A model generated the notes under the pieces. It saw only the letters and a program-made list of their open reading frames with translations. It was not told where the DNA came from and made no database searches. The translations under genes and the position numbers were made by a program. Below are positions 24,197-32,027 of a DNA stretch of 44,395 nucleotides, one piece after another (the stretch's first letter is position 1; each line of letters begins with the position of its first letter). Source of the DNA: Chloroflexota bacterium (lineage in GTDB: Bacteria; Chloroflexota; Limnocylindria; Limnocylindrales; CSP1-4); assembly GCA_015478725.1 (NCBI GenBank), contig JADMIG010000008.1, positions 65,174 to 109,568 of the forward strand, given 5' to 3'.

Positions 24197-25551
24197 CCGA
24201 TCGATCGGCCGACCCGCAGCGACTCGTCCTCGTCCTGCCGACGAGCGGGGCGTTCGACTCGCGGACCTACCGCATCGCGAGCACCGTCGCCGGTCGGGGC
24301 CATACGGTCACGGTCCTCGCCCGCGCCGGAGCCGGACTGCCGAGCGAGGAGACCGACCCGAGCGGCTATCGGATCGTCCGGGTGGCCGTCGACCCGGTGG
24401 ATGCGCTCCCATTCCCAAGCTTCTGGCGGGCGCTCCGGCGACGAGTCCACCAGCGGTCAGCCGCCACCTCCGGCGCCGCGGCAGCGGACCGGGTGTCCGG
24501 CGCGGGGCCCGCGCTTCGTCGCGGATCGGACCTCGTCGGTCGCGGATCGGACCTCGTCGGTCGCGGGCGCGCGGCGGTCGGGTCGACGATCCGGATCGCC
24601 GCGATCGTCCTCACCGTGCGGGCCCAGGTCCGGGCGAGTCGGACGGTGGACCCGGGAGCCGAGCTCTACCACGGCATGGCCTACATGGGGATCCCTGTCG
24701 CGCTGTCGCTCGGACGCCGGAGCGGCGGGAGGGTCGTCTACGACGCTCGCGACATCTATGTCTCGGCCGGCAACCTCGCCCGCCTCCCAGGGCCGCTCCG
24801 CTGGCTCGTCGGGCGACTCGAACGCGGATGGGCCCGCCGAGCGGATCGGGCCGTGACGGTGAACGAGGCGTACGCTGACGTCATGACCCGGGCGTGGGGC
24901 GAGCGGCCGCTCGTCGTCATGAACTGCGCGTATCGGTTCGACCCCCCGGACCCGCCGATCCGCCGCTTCCATGAGCGCCTCGGACTGGCGCCGGAGACGC
25001 GGATCGTGCTCTACCAGGGTGGCTTCTCGCCGGACCGCGGCATCGAGCAGCTCATCGCTGCGATCCCGGACGTTCCGCATGCGGTCCTCGTGCTCATGGG
25101 TTACGGCGGGCTCCAGGCGGCGATCGAACGGGCAGCTGCCGATCCGGCCATGGATGGCCGTGTCCGGGTGCTCCCGCCGGTTCCGCCCGGGGATCTGGTC
25201 GCCTGGGTCGCGGCGGCGCACGTCGTCGCGATGCCCATCCAGTCGTCGACGCTGAACCATCGTCTCACCACACCGAACAAGCTCTTCGAGGCGCTGGCGG
25301 CCGGGGTCCCGGTGCTCGCGAGCGATCTGCCCGGCATGGCTCCGATCGTCCTCGGTACGGGGGCTGGTCTCGTCGTGGATCCGGCCGATCCGGCGGCGAT
25401 GGCGGCCGGGCTCCGGCGGATCCTCGAACCGGACGTGCGAACGACGATGGCTCGCCAGGCGCTCGCGGTCGCCCATGCCCGCTACAACTGGGAGTCGCAG
25501 GCCGCGATCCTGCTCGGGGAGTACGGGCGGCTGACCGGACGGCCCTGGTGA
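24193..25551 (+). CDS. Glycosyltransferase family 4-like protein
   Basis: A 452-residue GT-B glycosyltransferase. The N-terminal Rossmann-like domain starts LVLVLPTSGAFDSRTYRIAS. The C-terminal nucleotide-sugar domain has VLYQGGFSPDRGIEQLI and NHRLTTPNKLFEALAAGVPV, the place of the family's E-x7-E motif. Residues about 85-150 are an Arg/Gly/Ala-rich insertion with a hydrophobic stretch, containing an exact 7-residue duplication. The GTG at 24193 overlaps the epimerase stop. It shares VTVNE, TPNK and a terminal YNWES with the next two glycosyltransferases, so the three are probably paralogues. It is likely to add one sugar of the exported glycan. Confidence 0.88.
   Translation: MTDRSADPQRLVLVLPTSGAFDSRTYRIASTVAGRGHTVTVLARAGAGLPSEETDPSGYRIVRVAVDPVDALPFPSFWRALRRRVHQRSAATSGAAAADRVSGAGPALRRGSDLVGRGSDLVGRGRAAVGSTIRIAAIVLTVRAQVRASRTVDPGAELYHGMAYMGIPVALSLGRRSGGRVVYDARDIYVSAGNLARLPGPLRWLVGRLERGWARRADRAVTVNEAYADVMTRAWGERPLVVMNCAYRFDPPDPPIRRFHERLGLAPETRIVLYQGGFSPDRGIEQLIAAIPDVPHAVLVLMGYGGLQAAIERAAADPAMDGRVRVLPPVPPGDLVAWVAAAHVVAMPIQSSTLNHRLTTPNKLFEALAAGVPVLASDLPGMAPIVLGTGAGLVVDPADPAAMAAGLRRILEPDVRTTMARQALAVAHARYNWESQAAILLGEYGRLTGRPW
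24520..24561 (+). repeat. Perfect 21-bp tandem duplication
   Basis: Two identical 21-base units, 24520-24540 and 24541-24561, encode RGSDLVG twice in frame (residues 110-123 of the glycosyltransferase). The repeat lies in the non-conserved inter-domain insertion. Confidence 0.9.
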
Positions 25552-25588
25552 TCGGCCGCGTTCGCGACGGTCGGCGGACCGGTCGCTC

Positions 25589-26851
25589 ATGACTCCGCCG
25601 CGGGCCGTGCTCCTCGTCGCGAACGCAGCCGATCCGTATTCGCGCGGGCTCCGCGTCGCCCGGAGCCTCGCTGCGGCCGGGTACGACGTGGAGATCGCGG
25701 CGGTCGCGGATGCCGACCATCCGCGATCCGGGACGGACGGCGCGGTGCGGATCGAACGCTACGCACCCTCCGGCGGTTGGGCGCGGTATGCCCGCGATCG
25801 CCGGCAGCAGGCGGGCGGAAGCAGAGTGCTCGACCGGATCCGCCGGATCCCCGATCTCGCGGTGCGGGCGCTCGCCTGGCCCGCCCACGTCCGGGGCTGG
25901 TGGCGCACCCTGCGGCAGACGCTCCCGCCGGCCGATCTCTACCACGCCTTCGGCATCCTCACCGTGCCGGTGGCGATCGCGCTGGCCCGGGACGCCCGAC
26001 GACACGGGCGAGCGGGACGGGTGGTGTACGACGTGATCGACGTGATCCTCGAGTCGAACAATGTGGAGCGGATACCGCGTCCGCTGCTCCTCGCCGACCG
26101 CATCCGCGAGCGTCGCTGGGCCGCCGCCGCGGACGCCGTCGTCACCGTCAACGAGGAGATCGCGGACCACCTCGTCCGGACGTGGCGGCTCGGGGCGCGG
26201 CCGACCGTCCTGCTCAACTGTCAGCCGCGATGGGTGCCGGCGGATCCGGAGCCGGATCTCATCAGGGCGGCGACCGGGATCCCGGTCGAGCGGCGGATCG
26301 TCCTGTTCCTTGGCCGTCTCGGTCGCGATCGCGGTCTCGACGAGGCCGCCGAGGCGGTGCTGCGCCTCCACGACGCGGCGCTCGTCATGGTCGGATTCGG
26401 GCCGTGGACCGATCGGCTTCGCGCTCGCGACTCGGACCCCCGGTTCGTCGGACGCCACTTCACCCTGCCGCCCGTCCATCCGGATGACGTCCCGCTCTGG
26501 AGCGCCTCCGCCGATGCCTCGATCATCGCCGTCCCCGGCCGCTCGCTGAACCAGCGCCTCTCCACGCCGAACAAGTTCTGGGAGAGCCTCACGGCGGGCA
26601 CGCCGGTCGTCGTGGGACGCGATCTCGCCGTCATGCGCCGGATCGTCGAGACCGAGGGGCTCGGATCCGTCGCCGACCCGTCCGATCCGGCGGACCTTGC
26701 GCGCGCCCTCGGCGAGGTGCTCGACGGTGCGCCCGCCGAGGTCGCGGCGATGCGGGAGCGATGTCTCGCCATCACCCGCGACGTGTACAACTGGGAGTCC
26801 GCGGTCCAGTCGTACCTCGAGCTCGTCCGGACCCTGGTGCCGTCCCGATGA
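25589..26851 (+). CDS. Glycosyltransferase family 4-like protein
   Basis: A 420-residue GT-B glycosyltransferase, second of three tandem paralogues. The N-terminal domain has VLLVANAADPYSRGLRVA, then an Arg-rich region and DLYHAFGILTVPVAIAL. The C-terminal domain has IVLFLGRLGRDRGLDEA and LNQRLSTPNKFWESLTAGTP, and ends in YNWESAVQSYLELVR. It starts 37 bases after the previous gene, the largest gap in this part of the operon, and overlaps the next gene by ATGA. There are no membrane helices; it probably acts at the inner face of the membrane. The donor and acceptor sugars cannot be told. Confidence 0.88.
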   Translation: MTPPRAVLLVANAADPYSRGLRVARSLAAAGYDVEIAAVADADHPRSGTDGAVRIERYAPSGGWARYARDRRQQAGGSRVLDRIRRIPDLAVRALAWPAHVRGWWRTLRQTLPPADLYHAFGILTVPVAIALARDARRHGRAGRVVYDVIDVILESNNVERIPRPLLLADRIRERRWAAAADAVVTVNEEIADHLVRTWRLGARPTVLLNCQPRWVPADPEPDLIRAATGIPVERRIVLFLGRLGRDRGLDEAAEAVLRLHDAALVMVGFGPWTDRLRARDSDPRFVGRHFTLPPVHPDDVPLWSASADASIIAVPGRSLNQRLSTPNKFWESLTAGTPVVVGRDLAVMRRIVETEGLGSVADPSDPADLARALGEVLDGAPAEVAAMRERCLAITRDVYNWESAVQSYLELVRTLVPSR

Positions 26852-29800
26852 GCCGGGTCGTCATGTTCGTCTTCAACGACTGTCGGAACGACGCCCGCGT
26901 CCTCCGCGAGGCCGCGAGTCTCGTTGCCGCCGGCCACACCGTCACGATCATGGCCCGGCCTCGCGACCCCGTCGCCGTCGTCGGCGATCGAGAGGTCCGC
27001 GGCGGGTTCGAGATCGTCCGGGTGGCGGTCCCCCATCGGTGGCGATTCTTCTGGACGTGGGCCCGCTATCCGTGGCGGATGCGGCGCTGGTGGGTCGGGC
27101 GCGTCAATCGCGCCATCCACCACCTCCCGACGGGCGCCGCCGAGCTGGTGGGGCTCGCCGCGGCCGCCGCGCTGACGCTCGTCTGGGCGGCGATCCGGGC
27201 CCCGTTCCACCTCGCCGCCCGGGGTCGAGGAGTCCCGCCGGGCGGGTCGAACATCGACTGGGCGGTCCGCTGGCGATGGAGCGTTCTCGGCTGGGCGGAC
27301 CGCGTGGCCGACGAGGCGCCGCCCGCGGACGTCTATCACGGACACGATCTGAGCGGACTCGAGGCGGCCGGGCGGGCGCAGCGCCGGAACGGCGGAGCGC
27401 TTGTTTGCGACAGCCACGAGATCTTCCTCGAGTCCGGCACGAACGCCGGCCGGCCACGGATCCTCAAGGCGTGGCTCGCCCGGAGCGAGCGGCGCTGGGT
27501 GGGCCAGGCCGCGGCGCTCGTCACCGTGAACGAGTCGCTCGCGGACGATCTCGGTCGGCGGTACGGACCGAGCCGGACGGTCGTCGTCCACAACTGTCCG
27601 GCGAGGTGGGACCCGCCGACGCCGCGACCCGACCTCATCCGCACGACTGCCGGCATCCCGGTCGACGCGCCGATCGCCCTCTACCACGGAAGCTTCGCGG
27701 CCCACCGCGGCCTGGAGGAGCTCGCCGCGGCGATCCTCCGCCCGAGCCTCGAGCGGGTCCATGCCGTCTTCCTCGGCTACGGCTCCCAGCGGGCGCTCCT
27801 CGACCGGATGGTCCTCGACCCGCTGTACGAGGGTCGACTCCACATCCTCGACGCCGTCCCACCGGACGAGCTCCTGCCGTGGGTCGCCTCGGCCGACGTC
27901 GGCGTGATGGCGATCCAGGCCTCGACCCGCAACCATCGTCTCTCCACCCCGAACAAGCTCTTCGAGTGCCTCGCGGCCGGGCTGCCCGTCGTCGTGAGCG
28001 ACTTCGACGAGATGCACCGGATCGTCCTCGACGATCCCTCGGGACCCCTCGGAGCGACGTGCGTCCCGGACGACGTCGACGATGTCGCCCGGGCGATCCG
28101 TTCGGTGGTCGACCTGGCGCCGGCGGACCGTGCGGCACTCCGGACTCGCTGTCTCGAGGCCGCGCATCGGCGCTGGAACTGGGAGACGGAGGTGGCGGGA
28201 CTCCTCGCCCTCTACCGGGACCTGCCGTCGACGGTCGTTGCTCCCGTGGCCACCGCGAGCTCGCCGGCGGGCCAGGTCGTGCCATCCCCCGCGAGCGGCG
28301 CCATCGCGTCGCCGGCGGCGAGCGCGATCCCCTCCAGGGTGCTCTTCGCCGCGCGCTGGTACCCGGCCCACGACGATCCGGGGCGTGGCATCTTCGTGGC
28401 CGACCTCGCCACGGCGCTCACCGAAGCCGGCATCGACATCGAGATCGCGTCGTGGGAACCGGCGCTCGCCCGTGGCGTGAACGGGCCGGCGGAGGCCGCG
28501 ACGACGGTCGCGGCGGCGCGCGAGCGGTGGGCTGCGGTCGCTGGTTCGGCGGTCGCCGCTCGACCGCGCTCCTGGGGATCACCCGGCGTGCCGGTCGTCC
28601 GCCTGCCGGCGATCGTGCCGAGCGTGGCGGGCGTGGAGCGTGACCCGCTCGAGCTCGCGGAGCTGCAGGCGGCGACGCTCGTTCCGTACGGCGAAGCGGT
28701 CGCGGCTCGACGACCTTATGCGCTGATCCACGCCCATACGGGGATCCCGGACGGCCTCGCCGCGAGCCGGCTTGCCGATCGGCTCGGCCTCCCGCTCCTC
28801 GTGACCGAGCACGACTCGCTCATCGTCGGCCGCCTTGCCGACGGGCGCCTCCGCGATGCGTACCGCCCGCTGCTGGAAGGGCCACGCCGGGTGGTCGCGG
28901 TGAGCCCATCGCTCCGCGACGACCTGGCCCGGGTCCTCGTCGTGGATCCGGCCCGGATCGGGGTCGTGCCGAACCCCGTCGACCTCGTCGCCTTCACCTC
29001 GACGGGGCCCGCCGGTCGCGATCCGGACGAGCTCCTGTGGGTCGGCGCGCGCAAGGCGAGCAAGGGCACGGACACCCTCCTGCAGGCGTTCGCGATCGCG
29101 CGCGCCGAACGGCCGCTCCTTCGCCTCAGGCTCGTCGGTGCGGCGCCCACAGCGGACGAGGAGGCGCGATTCCGCGGCCTTGCGAGCGAGCTCGGGCTCG
29201 CCGACGCCATCGCCTTCGAGCCGGCCACGGACCGGGCGGGGGTCGCGGCGGCGATGGCGCACGCAGCGATCTTCGTCCACCCGAGCCCGCGCGAGACGTT
29301 CGGGGTGGTGGCAGCGGAGGCGCTCGCGTCGGGACTGCCGGTCGCGGCGACCCCGTCGGGAGGCGTCGAATCGATCGTCGGGACGGATGGGACCTGCGGG
29401 ACGGTCGCCGACGGGTTGACGGCCGGCGCCCTTGCCGCGGCGATCGGCCGGACCCTCGATCGCCGGCTGACGTACGACGCGGCGGCACTCCGGGCCCGCG
29501 CCGAGACGTTCAATCCGACCGCCGTCGCCGTCGCGACGATCGCCGAATACCGGCGGCTGCTCGGCGGGGCCGAGTTCGGCCGGACCGAGCGGGACGGGGC
29601 GACGCCCAGGCCTCGCCCGCCGCAGCGCCGGCTACCGCGGGCAGGTGAAGGTTCCGTGGGTTCGGTTCCCGGCCGCGGACTGCCGCTCGTCGTCGGATTC
29701 AATCGGCGCGCGGCGCTCACGCGGATCGCGGCACTGCCCGTCGACCTCCGTGACGAGCTCGAGATCGTCAGTTCCATCGCCGCCGCGCACGGCGGGGATG

Positions 29801-30171
29801 CGCTGCCCGCCGCGACGTGGCACGACGTGGACGCGGAGGCCTCCCACCGCGCCGCCGTGGTCGCTGCCGGTGGGCCCGTTCGCCCGACCGGGTCCGCGGG
29901 CCGCATGCTTCGCCTGGTCCTCCATCCGATGCGCACGATCCGCCTCCGCGCGCTCGCGGGCCGGCGCGTCCGGATGATCGCGGCTGACCGCGCTGCGGCG
30001 GTGGCCGCCGTCCTCGACCAGCGCGTCGCCCGCGGCCTGCAGCGCGGCCCGCTGCTCGCCCTCGAGGCCGACGATGTCGCGACGCTCGCGCCGCTGCTCG
30101 ATGACGGGGTGCCCCTCGAACCGACGACCCTCCGCGCCCTCGCGGACCGCTGGGACGAGGTGGACCACTAG
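26848..30171 (+). CDS. Double glycosyltransferase fusion with unknown C-terminal domain
   Basis: An 1107-residue protein with three parts. Residues 1-455 are a GT4-like enzyme paralogous to the two upstream genes (VVMFVFNDCRNDARVLREA, NHRLSTPNKLFECLAAGLPV, WNWETEVAGLLALY), with a hydrophobic stretch near residues 100-120. An Ala/Ser/Pro linker (456-497) leads to a second, different GT-B enzyme at about 498-910 (LFAARWYPAHDDPGRGIFV, LLVTEHDSLIVGRL, FVHPSPRETFGVVAAEALAS). A second basic Pro-rich linker joins a 165-residue alpha-helical C-terminal domain that I do not recognise. The frame is continuous, with no internal stop or shift. It may add two successive sugars. The start overlaps the preceding stop by ATGA. 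Confidence 0.85.
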   Translation: MSRVVMFVFNDCRNDARVLREAASLVAAGHTVTIMARPRDPVAVVGDREVRGGFEIVRVAVPHRWRFFWTWARYPWRMRRWWVGRVNRAIHHLPTGAAELVGLAAAAALTLVWAAIRAPFHLAARGRGVPPGGSNIDWAVRWRWSVLGWADRVADEAPPADVYHGHDLSGLEAAGRAQRRNGGALVCDSHEIFLESGTNAGRPRILKAWLARSERRWVGQAAALVTVNESLADDLGRRYGPSRTVVVHNCPARWDPPTPRPDLIRTTAGIPVDAPIALYHGSFAAHRGLEELAAAILRPSLERVHAVFLGYGSQRALLDRMVLDPLYEGRLHILDAVPPDELLPWVASADVGVMAIQASTRNHRLSTPNKLFECLAAGLPVVVSDFDEMHRIVLDDPSGPLGATCVPDDVDDVARAIRSVVDLAPADRAALRTRCLEAAHRRWNWETEVAGLLALYRDLPSTVVAPVATASSPAGQVVPSPASGAIASPAASAIPSRVLFAARWYPAHDDPGRGIFVADLATALTEAGIDIEIASWEPALARGVNGPAEAATTVAAARERWAAVAGSAVAARPRSWGSPGVPVVRLPAIVPSVAGVERDPLELAELQAATLVPYGEAVAARRPYALIHAHTGIPDGLAASRLADRLGLPLLVTEHDSLIVGRLADGRLRDAYRPLLEGPRRVVAVSPSLRDDLARVLVVDPARIGVVPNPVDLVAFTSTGPAGRDPDELLWVGARKASKGTDTLLQAFAIARAERPLLRLRLVGAAPTADEEARFRGLASELGLADAIAFEPATDRAGVAAAMAHAAIFVHPSPRETFGVVAAEALASGLPVAATPSGGVESIVGTDGTCGTVADGLTAGALAAAIGRTLDRRLTYDAAALRARAETFNPTAVAVATIAEYRRLLGGAEFGRTERDGATPRPRPPQRRLPRAGEGSVGSVPGRGLPLVVGFNRRAALTRIAALPVDLRDELEIVSSIAAAHGGDALPAATWHDVDAEASHRAAVVAAGGPVRPTGSAGRMLRLVLHPMRTIRLRALAGRRVRMIAADRAAAVAAVLDQRVARGLQRGPLLALEADDVATLAPLLDDGVPLEPTTLRALADRWDEVDH

Positions 30172-30214
30172 AGGTCGCGCCCGGCCGAGTTCCCGCCGCT
30201 CCGCCGCTCCGCCG

Positions 30215-31135
30215 CTACCGCCGCGTCCCGACCGCGCTGCGTGGCACGCCGAGCGCCGCTGCCGTCTCCGCGCTCGTGCCGAGGAACGTGGCCGCCTCGG
30301 CGGCTTTCCGCGCCCGTTCCGCGTCCGAGCGCTCACGGTGGATCCGCACGATCTCGGCCGGGTCGCCCTCGGCGACCACGTGACCGAGCTCGATGAGCAT
30401 CGCCCGGTTGCAGAACGCCGTCACCCATTCCATATCGTGGGTGACGAGGACGATCGCCTTCGCTGCCCGGGCGAGCTCAAGGACCCGCGCCCTGCTCTTC
30501 TCACGGAAGACCTGATCGCCGGTCGCGAGCACCTCGTCGAGGAGGAGGACGTCCGGGTCGACCGAGGTCGCGATCGCGAAGCCGAGGCGGGCCCGCATGC
30601 CGGACGAATACGTCTTGATCGGCGCATCGATGAACTGGCCGATGTCCGCGAAATCGATGATCCGATCGATGCCGTCCACCATCTGGTCGTGCTCGATGCC
30701 CATGAACGCACCGGCGAGGTGGATGTTGTCGCGGCCGGTGAGCTCCTGGTCGAAGCCCGCCCCGAGCATGAGCAGGCTCGAGATGTGGCCGCGAACGTCG
30801 ATCGCGCCCTCGGACGGGGTGATGATGCCGGCGAGGACCTGGAGGAGCGTGCTCTTGCCGGCGCCGTTCGGGCCGATGACGGCGAGTGACTCGCCCTGGA
30901 CGAGACGGAACGAGACGTTGCGGAGCGCCCAGAACGTCCGATCGCCCTCCCCCCGGTGGAGCATCGTCGCGAGCGTCTGGCGGAAGGTGTTCTTCTTCGT
31001 CAGCCGCAGGTTGTAGCGAACGCCGAGGTCCTGCACATCGATCGCATAGGGCGCGGCGAGGCCGGCAAGGGCCCCGTTTTTCGACCCGGCGGCCGCTCCT
31101 GACCCGTTCTTCGACCCGCCGTTCCGGAGGCCCAT
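30215..31135 (-). CDS. Polysaccharide ABC exporter, ATP-binding subunit (Wzt/TagH-like)
   Basis: A 306-residue ABC ATPase of the polysaccharide/teichoic-acid export group. Walker A is GPNGAGKST (88-96), the signature YSSGMRARLGFA starts at 176, and Walker B is VLLLDE (196-201) followed by VLATGDQVF. The first 30 residues are a Gly/Asn/Ser/Lys-rich tail. The domain ends soon after the ATPase core, so the C-terminal carbohydrate-binding domain of Wzt proteins that recognise capped chains is absent. The start ATG at 31135 overlaps the permease stop by ATGA. It energises export of the glycan made by the flanking glycosyltransferases. Confidence 0.93.
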   Translation of the reverse strand: MGLRNGGSKNGSGAAAGSKNGALAGLAAPYAIDVQDLGVRYNLRLTKKNTFRQTLATMLHRGEGDRTFWALRNVSFRLVQGESLAVIGPNGAGKSTLLQVLAGIITPSEGAIDVRGHISSLLMLGAGFDQELTGRDNIHLAGAFMGIEHDQMVDGIDRIIDFADIGQFIDAPIKTYSSGMRARLGFAIATSVDPDVLLLDEVLATGDQVFREKSRARVLELARAAKAIVLVTHDMEWVTAFCNRAMLIELGHVVAEGDPAEIVRIHRERSDAERARKAAEAATFLGTSAETAAALGVPRSAVGTRR

Positions 31136-32001
31136 CAGAGGACCTTCGCGAAGGCGGGCTCGAGGCGCTTGAAGAACATCGTCGCGACGACGAGGAGGAG
31201 GGCGCTCCCGACGAGGACGACACCGAGGTTCACGAAGTCGGGGGCGGTCCCGTAGTAGATCGCGTTGCGGTACGAGTCGAACAGCCAGAAGAACGGGTTC
31301 AGCTGCATGAGGTGGAAGATCGTGGGGTGCTTGTCGGCGAGGGACGCGAACTCCGGCTGGCCCCACAGCCCCGGCGACAGGTAGAACCACAGGCGGAGCA
31401 GATGTCGGGCGAGGTTGCCGACATCGCGGAAGAAGACGTTGAGCGCGGAGACGACGAACCCCATCCCGAGGGTGAACACGAACTGGACCGCGGCGATGAG
31501 CGGGATGTACAGCAGGGTGATGTGGATCCGGTCCGGATAGAGCAGGACGAGCATCCCGGTGAGCGGGATGATCCCGAAGGCGAACTGGACGACCGCGCTG
31601 AGGAGCGCGGACAGCGGCAGGACCACCTTGGGGAACTGGATCTGCTTGATGAGCTTGTCCTGGCCGCTCACGGAGCTGATCGAGTCGCTCATGGAGGTGG
31701 AGAACCACTTCCACGGCAGGATCGCCGCGAAGATGAAGAGCGGATACGCAGGCGTCGTGCGCTGGAAGACGAGCGTCACGAGGACGACGTAGACGGCCAT
31801 CTGGAGGAGCGGATCGAGGATCCACCAGATGTTCCCGAAGAGGGTGTCCGTGCCCTTCTTCTTGAGATCCGCCCGGGCCAGGTAGGCGATGAGGCGGCGG
31901 CGCGACCTGACCTCAGCCAGCGCCTCGCCGACGAGTCCGATCGGTCCGGGACGGGTGGCCGTCGTCCGGTATGCGACCGGGATGTCGTTGGTGATGTCCA
32001 T
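31135..32001 (-). CDS. Polysaccharide ABC exporter, permease subunit (Wzm/TagG-like)
   Basis: A 288-residue ABC-2 type membrane protein with about six transmembrane helices. It begins with an amphipathic cytoplasmic N-terminus (LIAYLARADLKKKGTDTLFG), then WWILDPLLQMAVYVVLVTLV. LNVFFRDVGNLARHLL and the late LMQLNPFFWLFDSYRNAIYY are the characteristic conserved blocks of Wzm/TagG permeases. It forms the channel with the ATPase encoded downstream. The gene is divergent from the glycosyltransferase at 32028, with only 26 bases between the two starts. Confidence 0.93.
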   Translation of the reverse strand: MDITNDIPVAYRTTATRPGPIGLVGEALAEVRSRRRLIAYLARADLKKKGTDTLFGNIWWILDPLLQMAVYVVLVTLVFQRTTPAYPLFIFAAILPWKWFSTSMSDSISSVSGQDKLIKQIQFPKVVLPLSALLSAVVQFAFGIIPLTGMLVLLYPDRIHITLLYIPLIAAVQFVFTLGMGFVVSALNVFFRDVGNLARHLLRLWFYLSPGLWGQPEFASLADKHPTIFHLMQLNPFFWLFDSYRNAIYYGTAPDFVNLGVVLVGSALLLVVATMFFKRLEPAFAKVL

Positions 32002-32027
32002 GCGCGTCCGGAGGGTAGCATGCTCCC
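32002..32027. promoter_or_regulatory. 26-base divergent start region with overlapping -10-like hexamers
   Basis: Plus strand: TAGCAT (32016-32021) ends six bases before the GTG at 32028. Minus strand: TACCCT (32017 to 32012) ends ten bases before the ATG at 32001. The centre AGCATGCT (32017-32024) is a perfect 8-bp palindrome. Neither gene has a Shine-Dalgarno sequence here, so both may be leaderless. Confidence 0.4.

Noticed and set aside
30172-30214. Repeated CCGCTCCG units between the convergent fusion glycosyltransferase and ABC ATPase genes as a regulatory repeat
   Set aside because: Only two to three short imperfect copies, easily explained by local GC-rich slippage; no hairpin with a T run.
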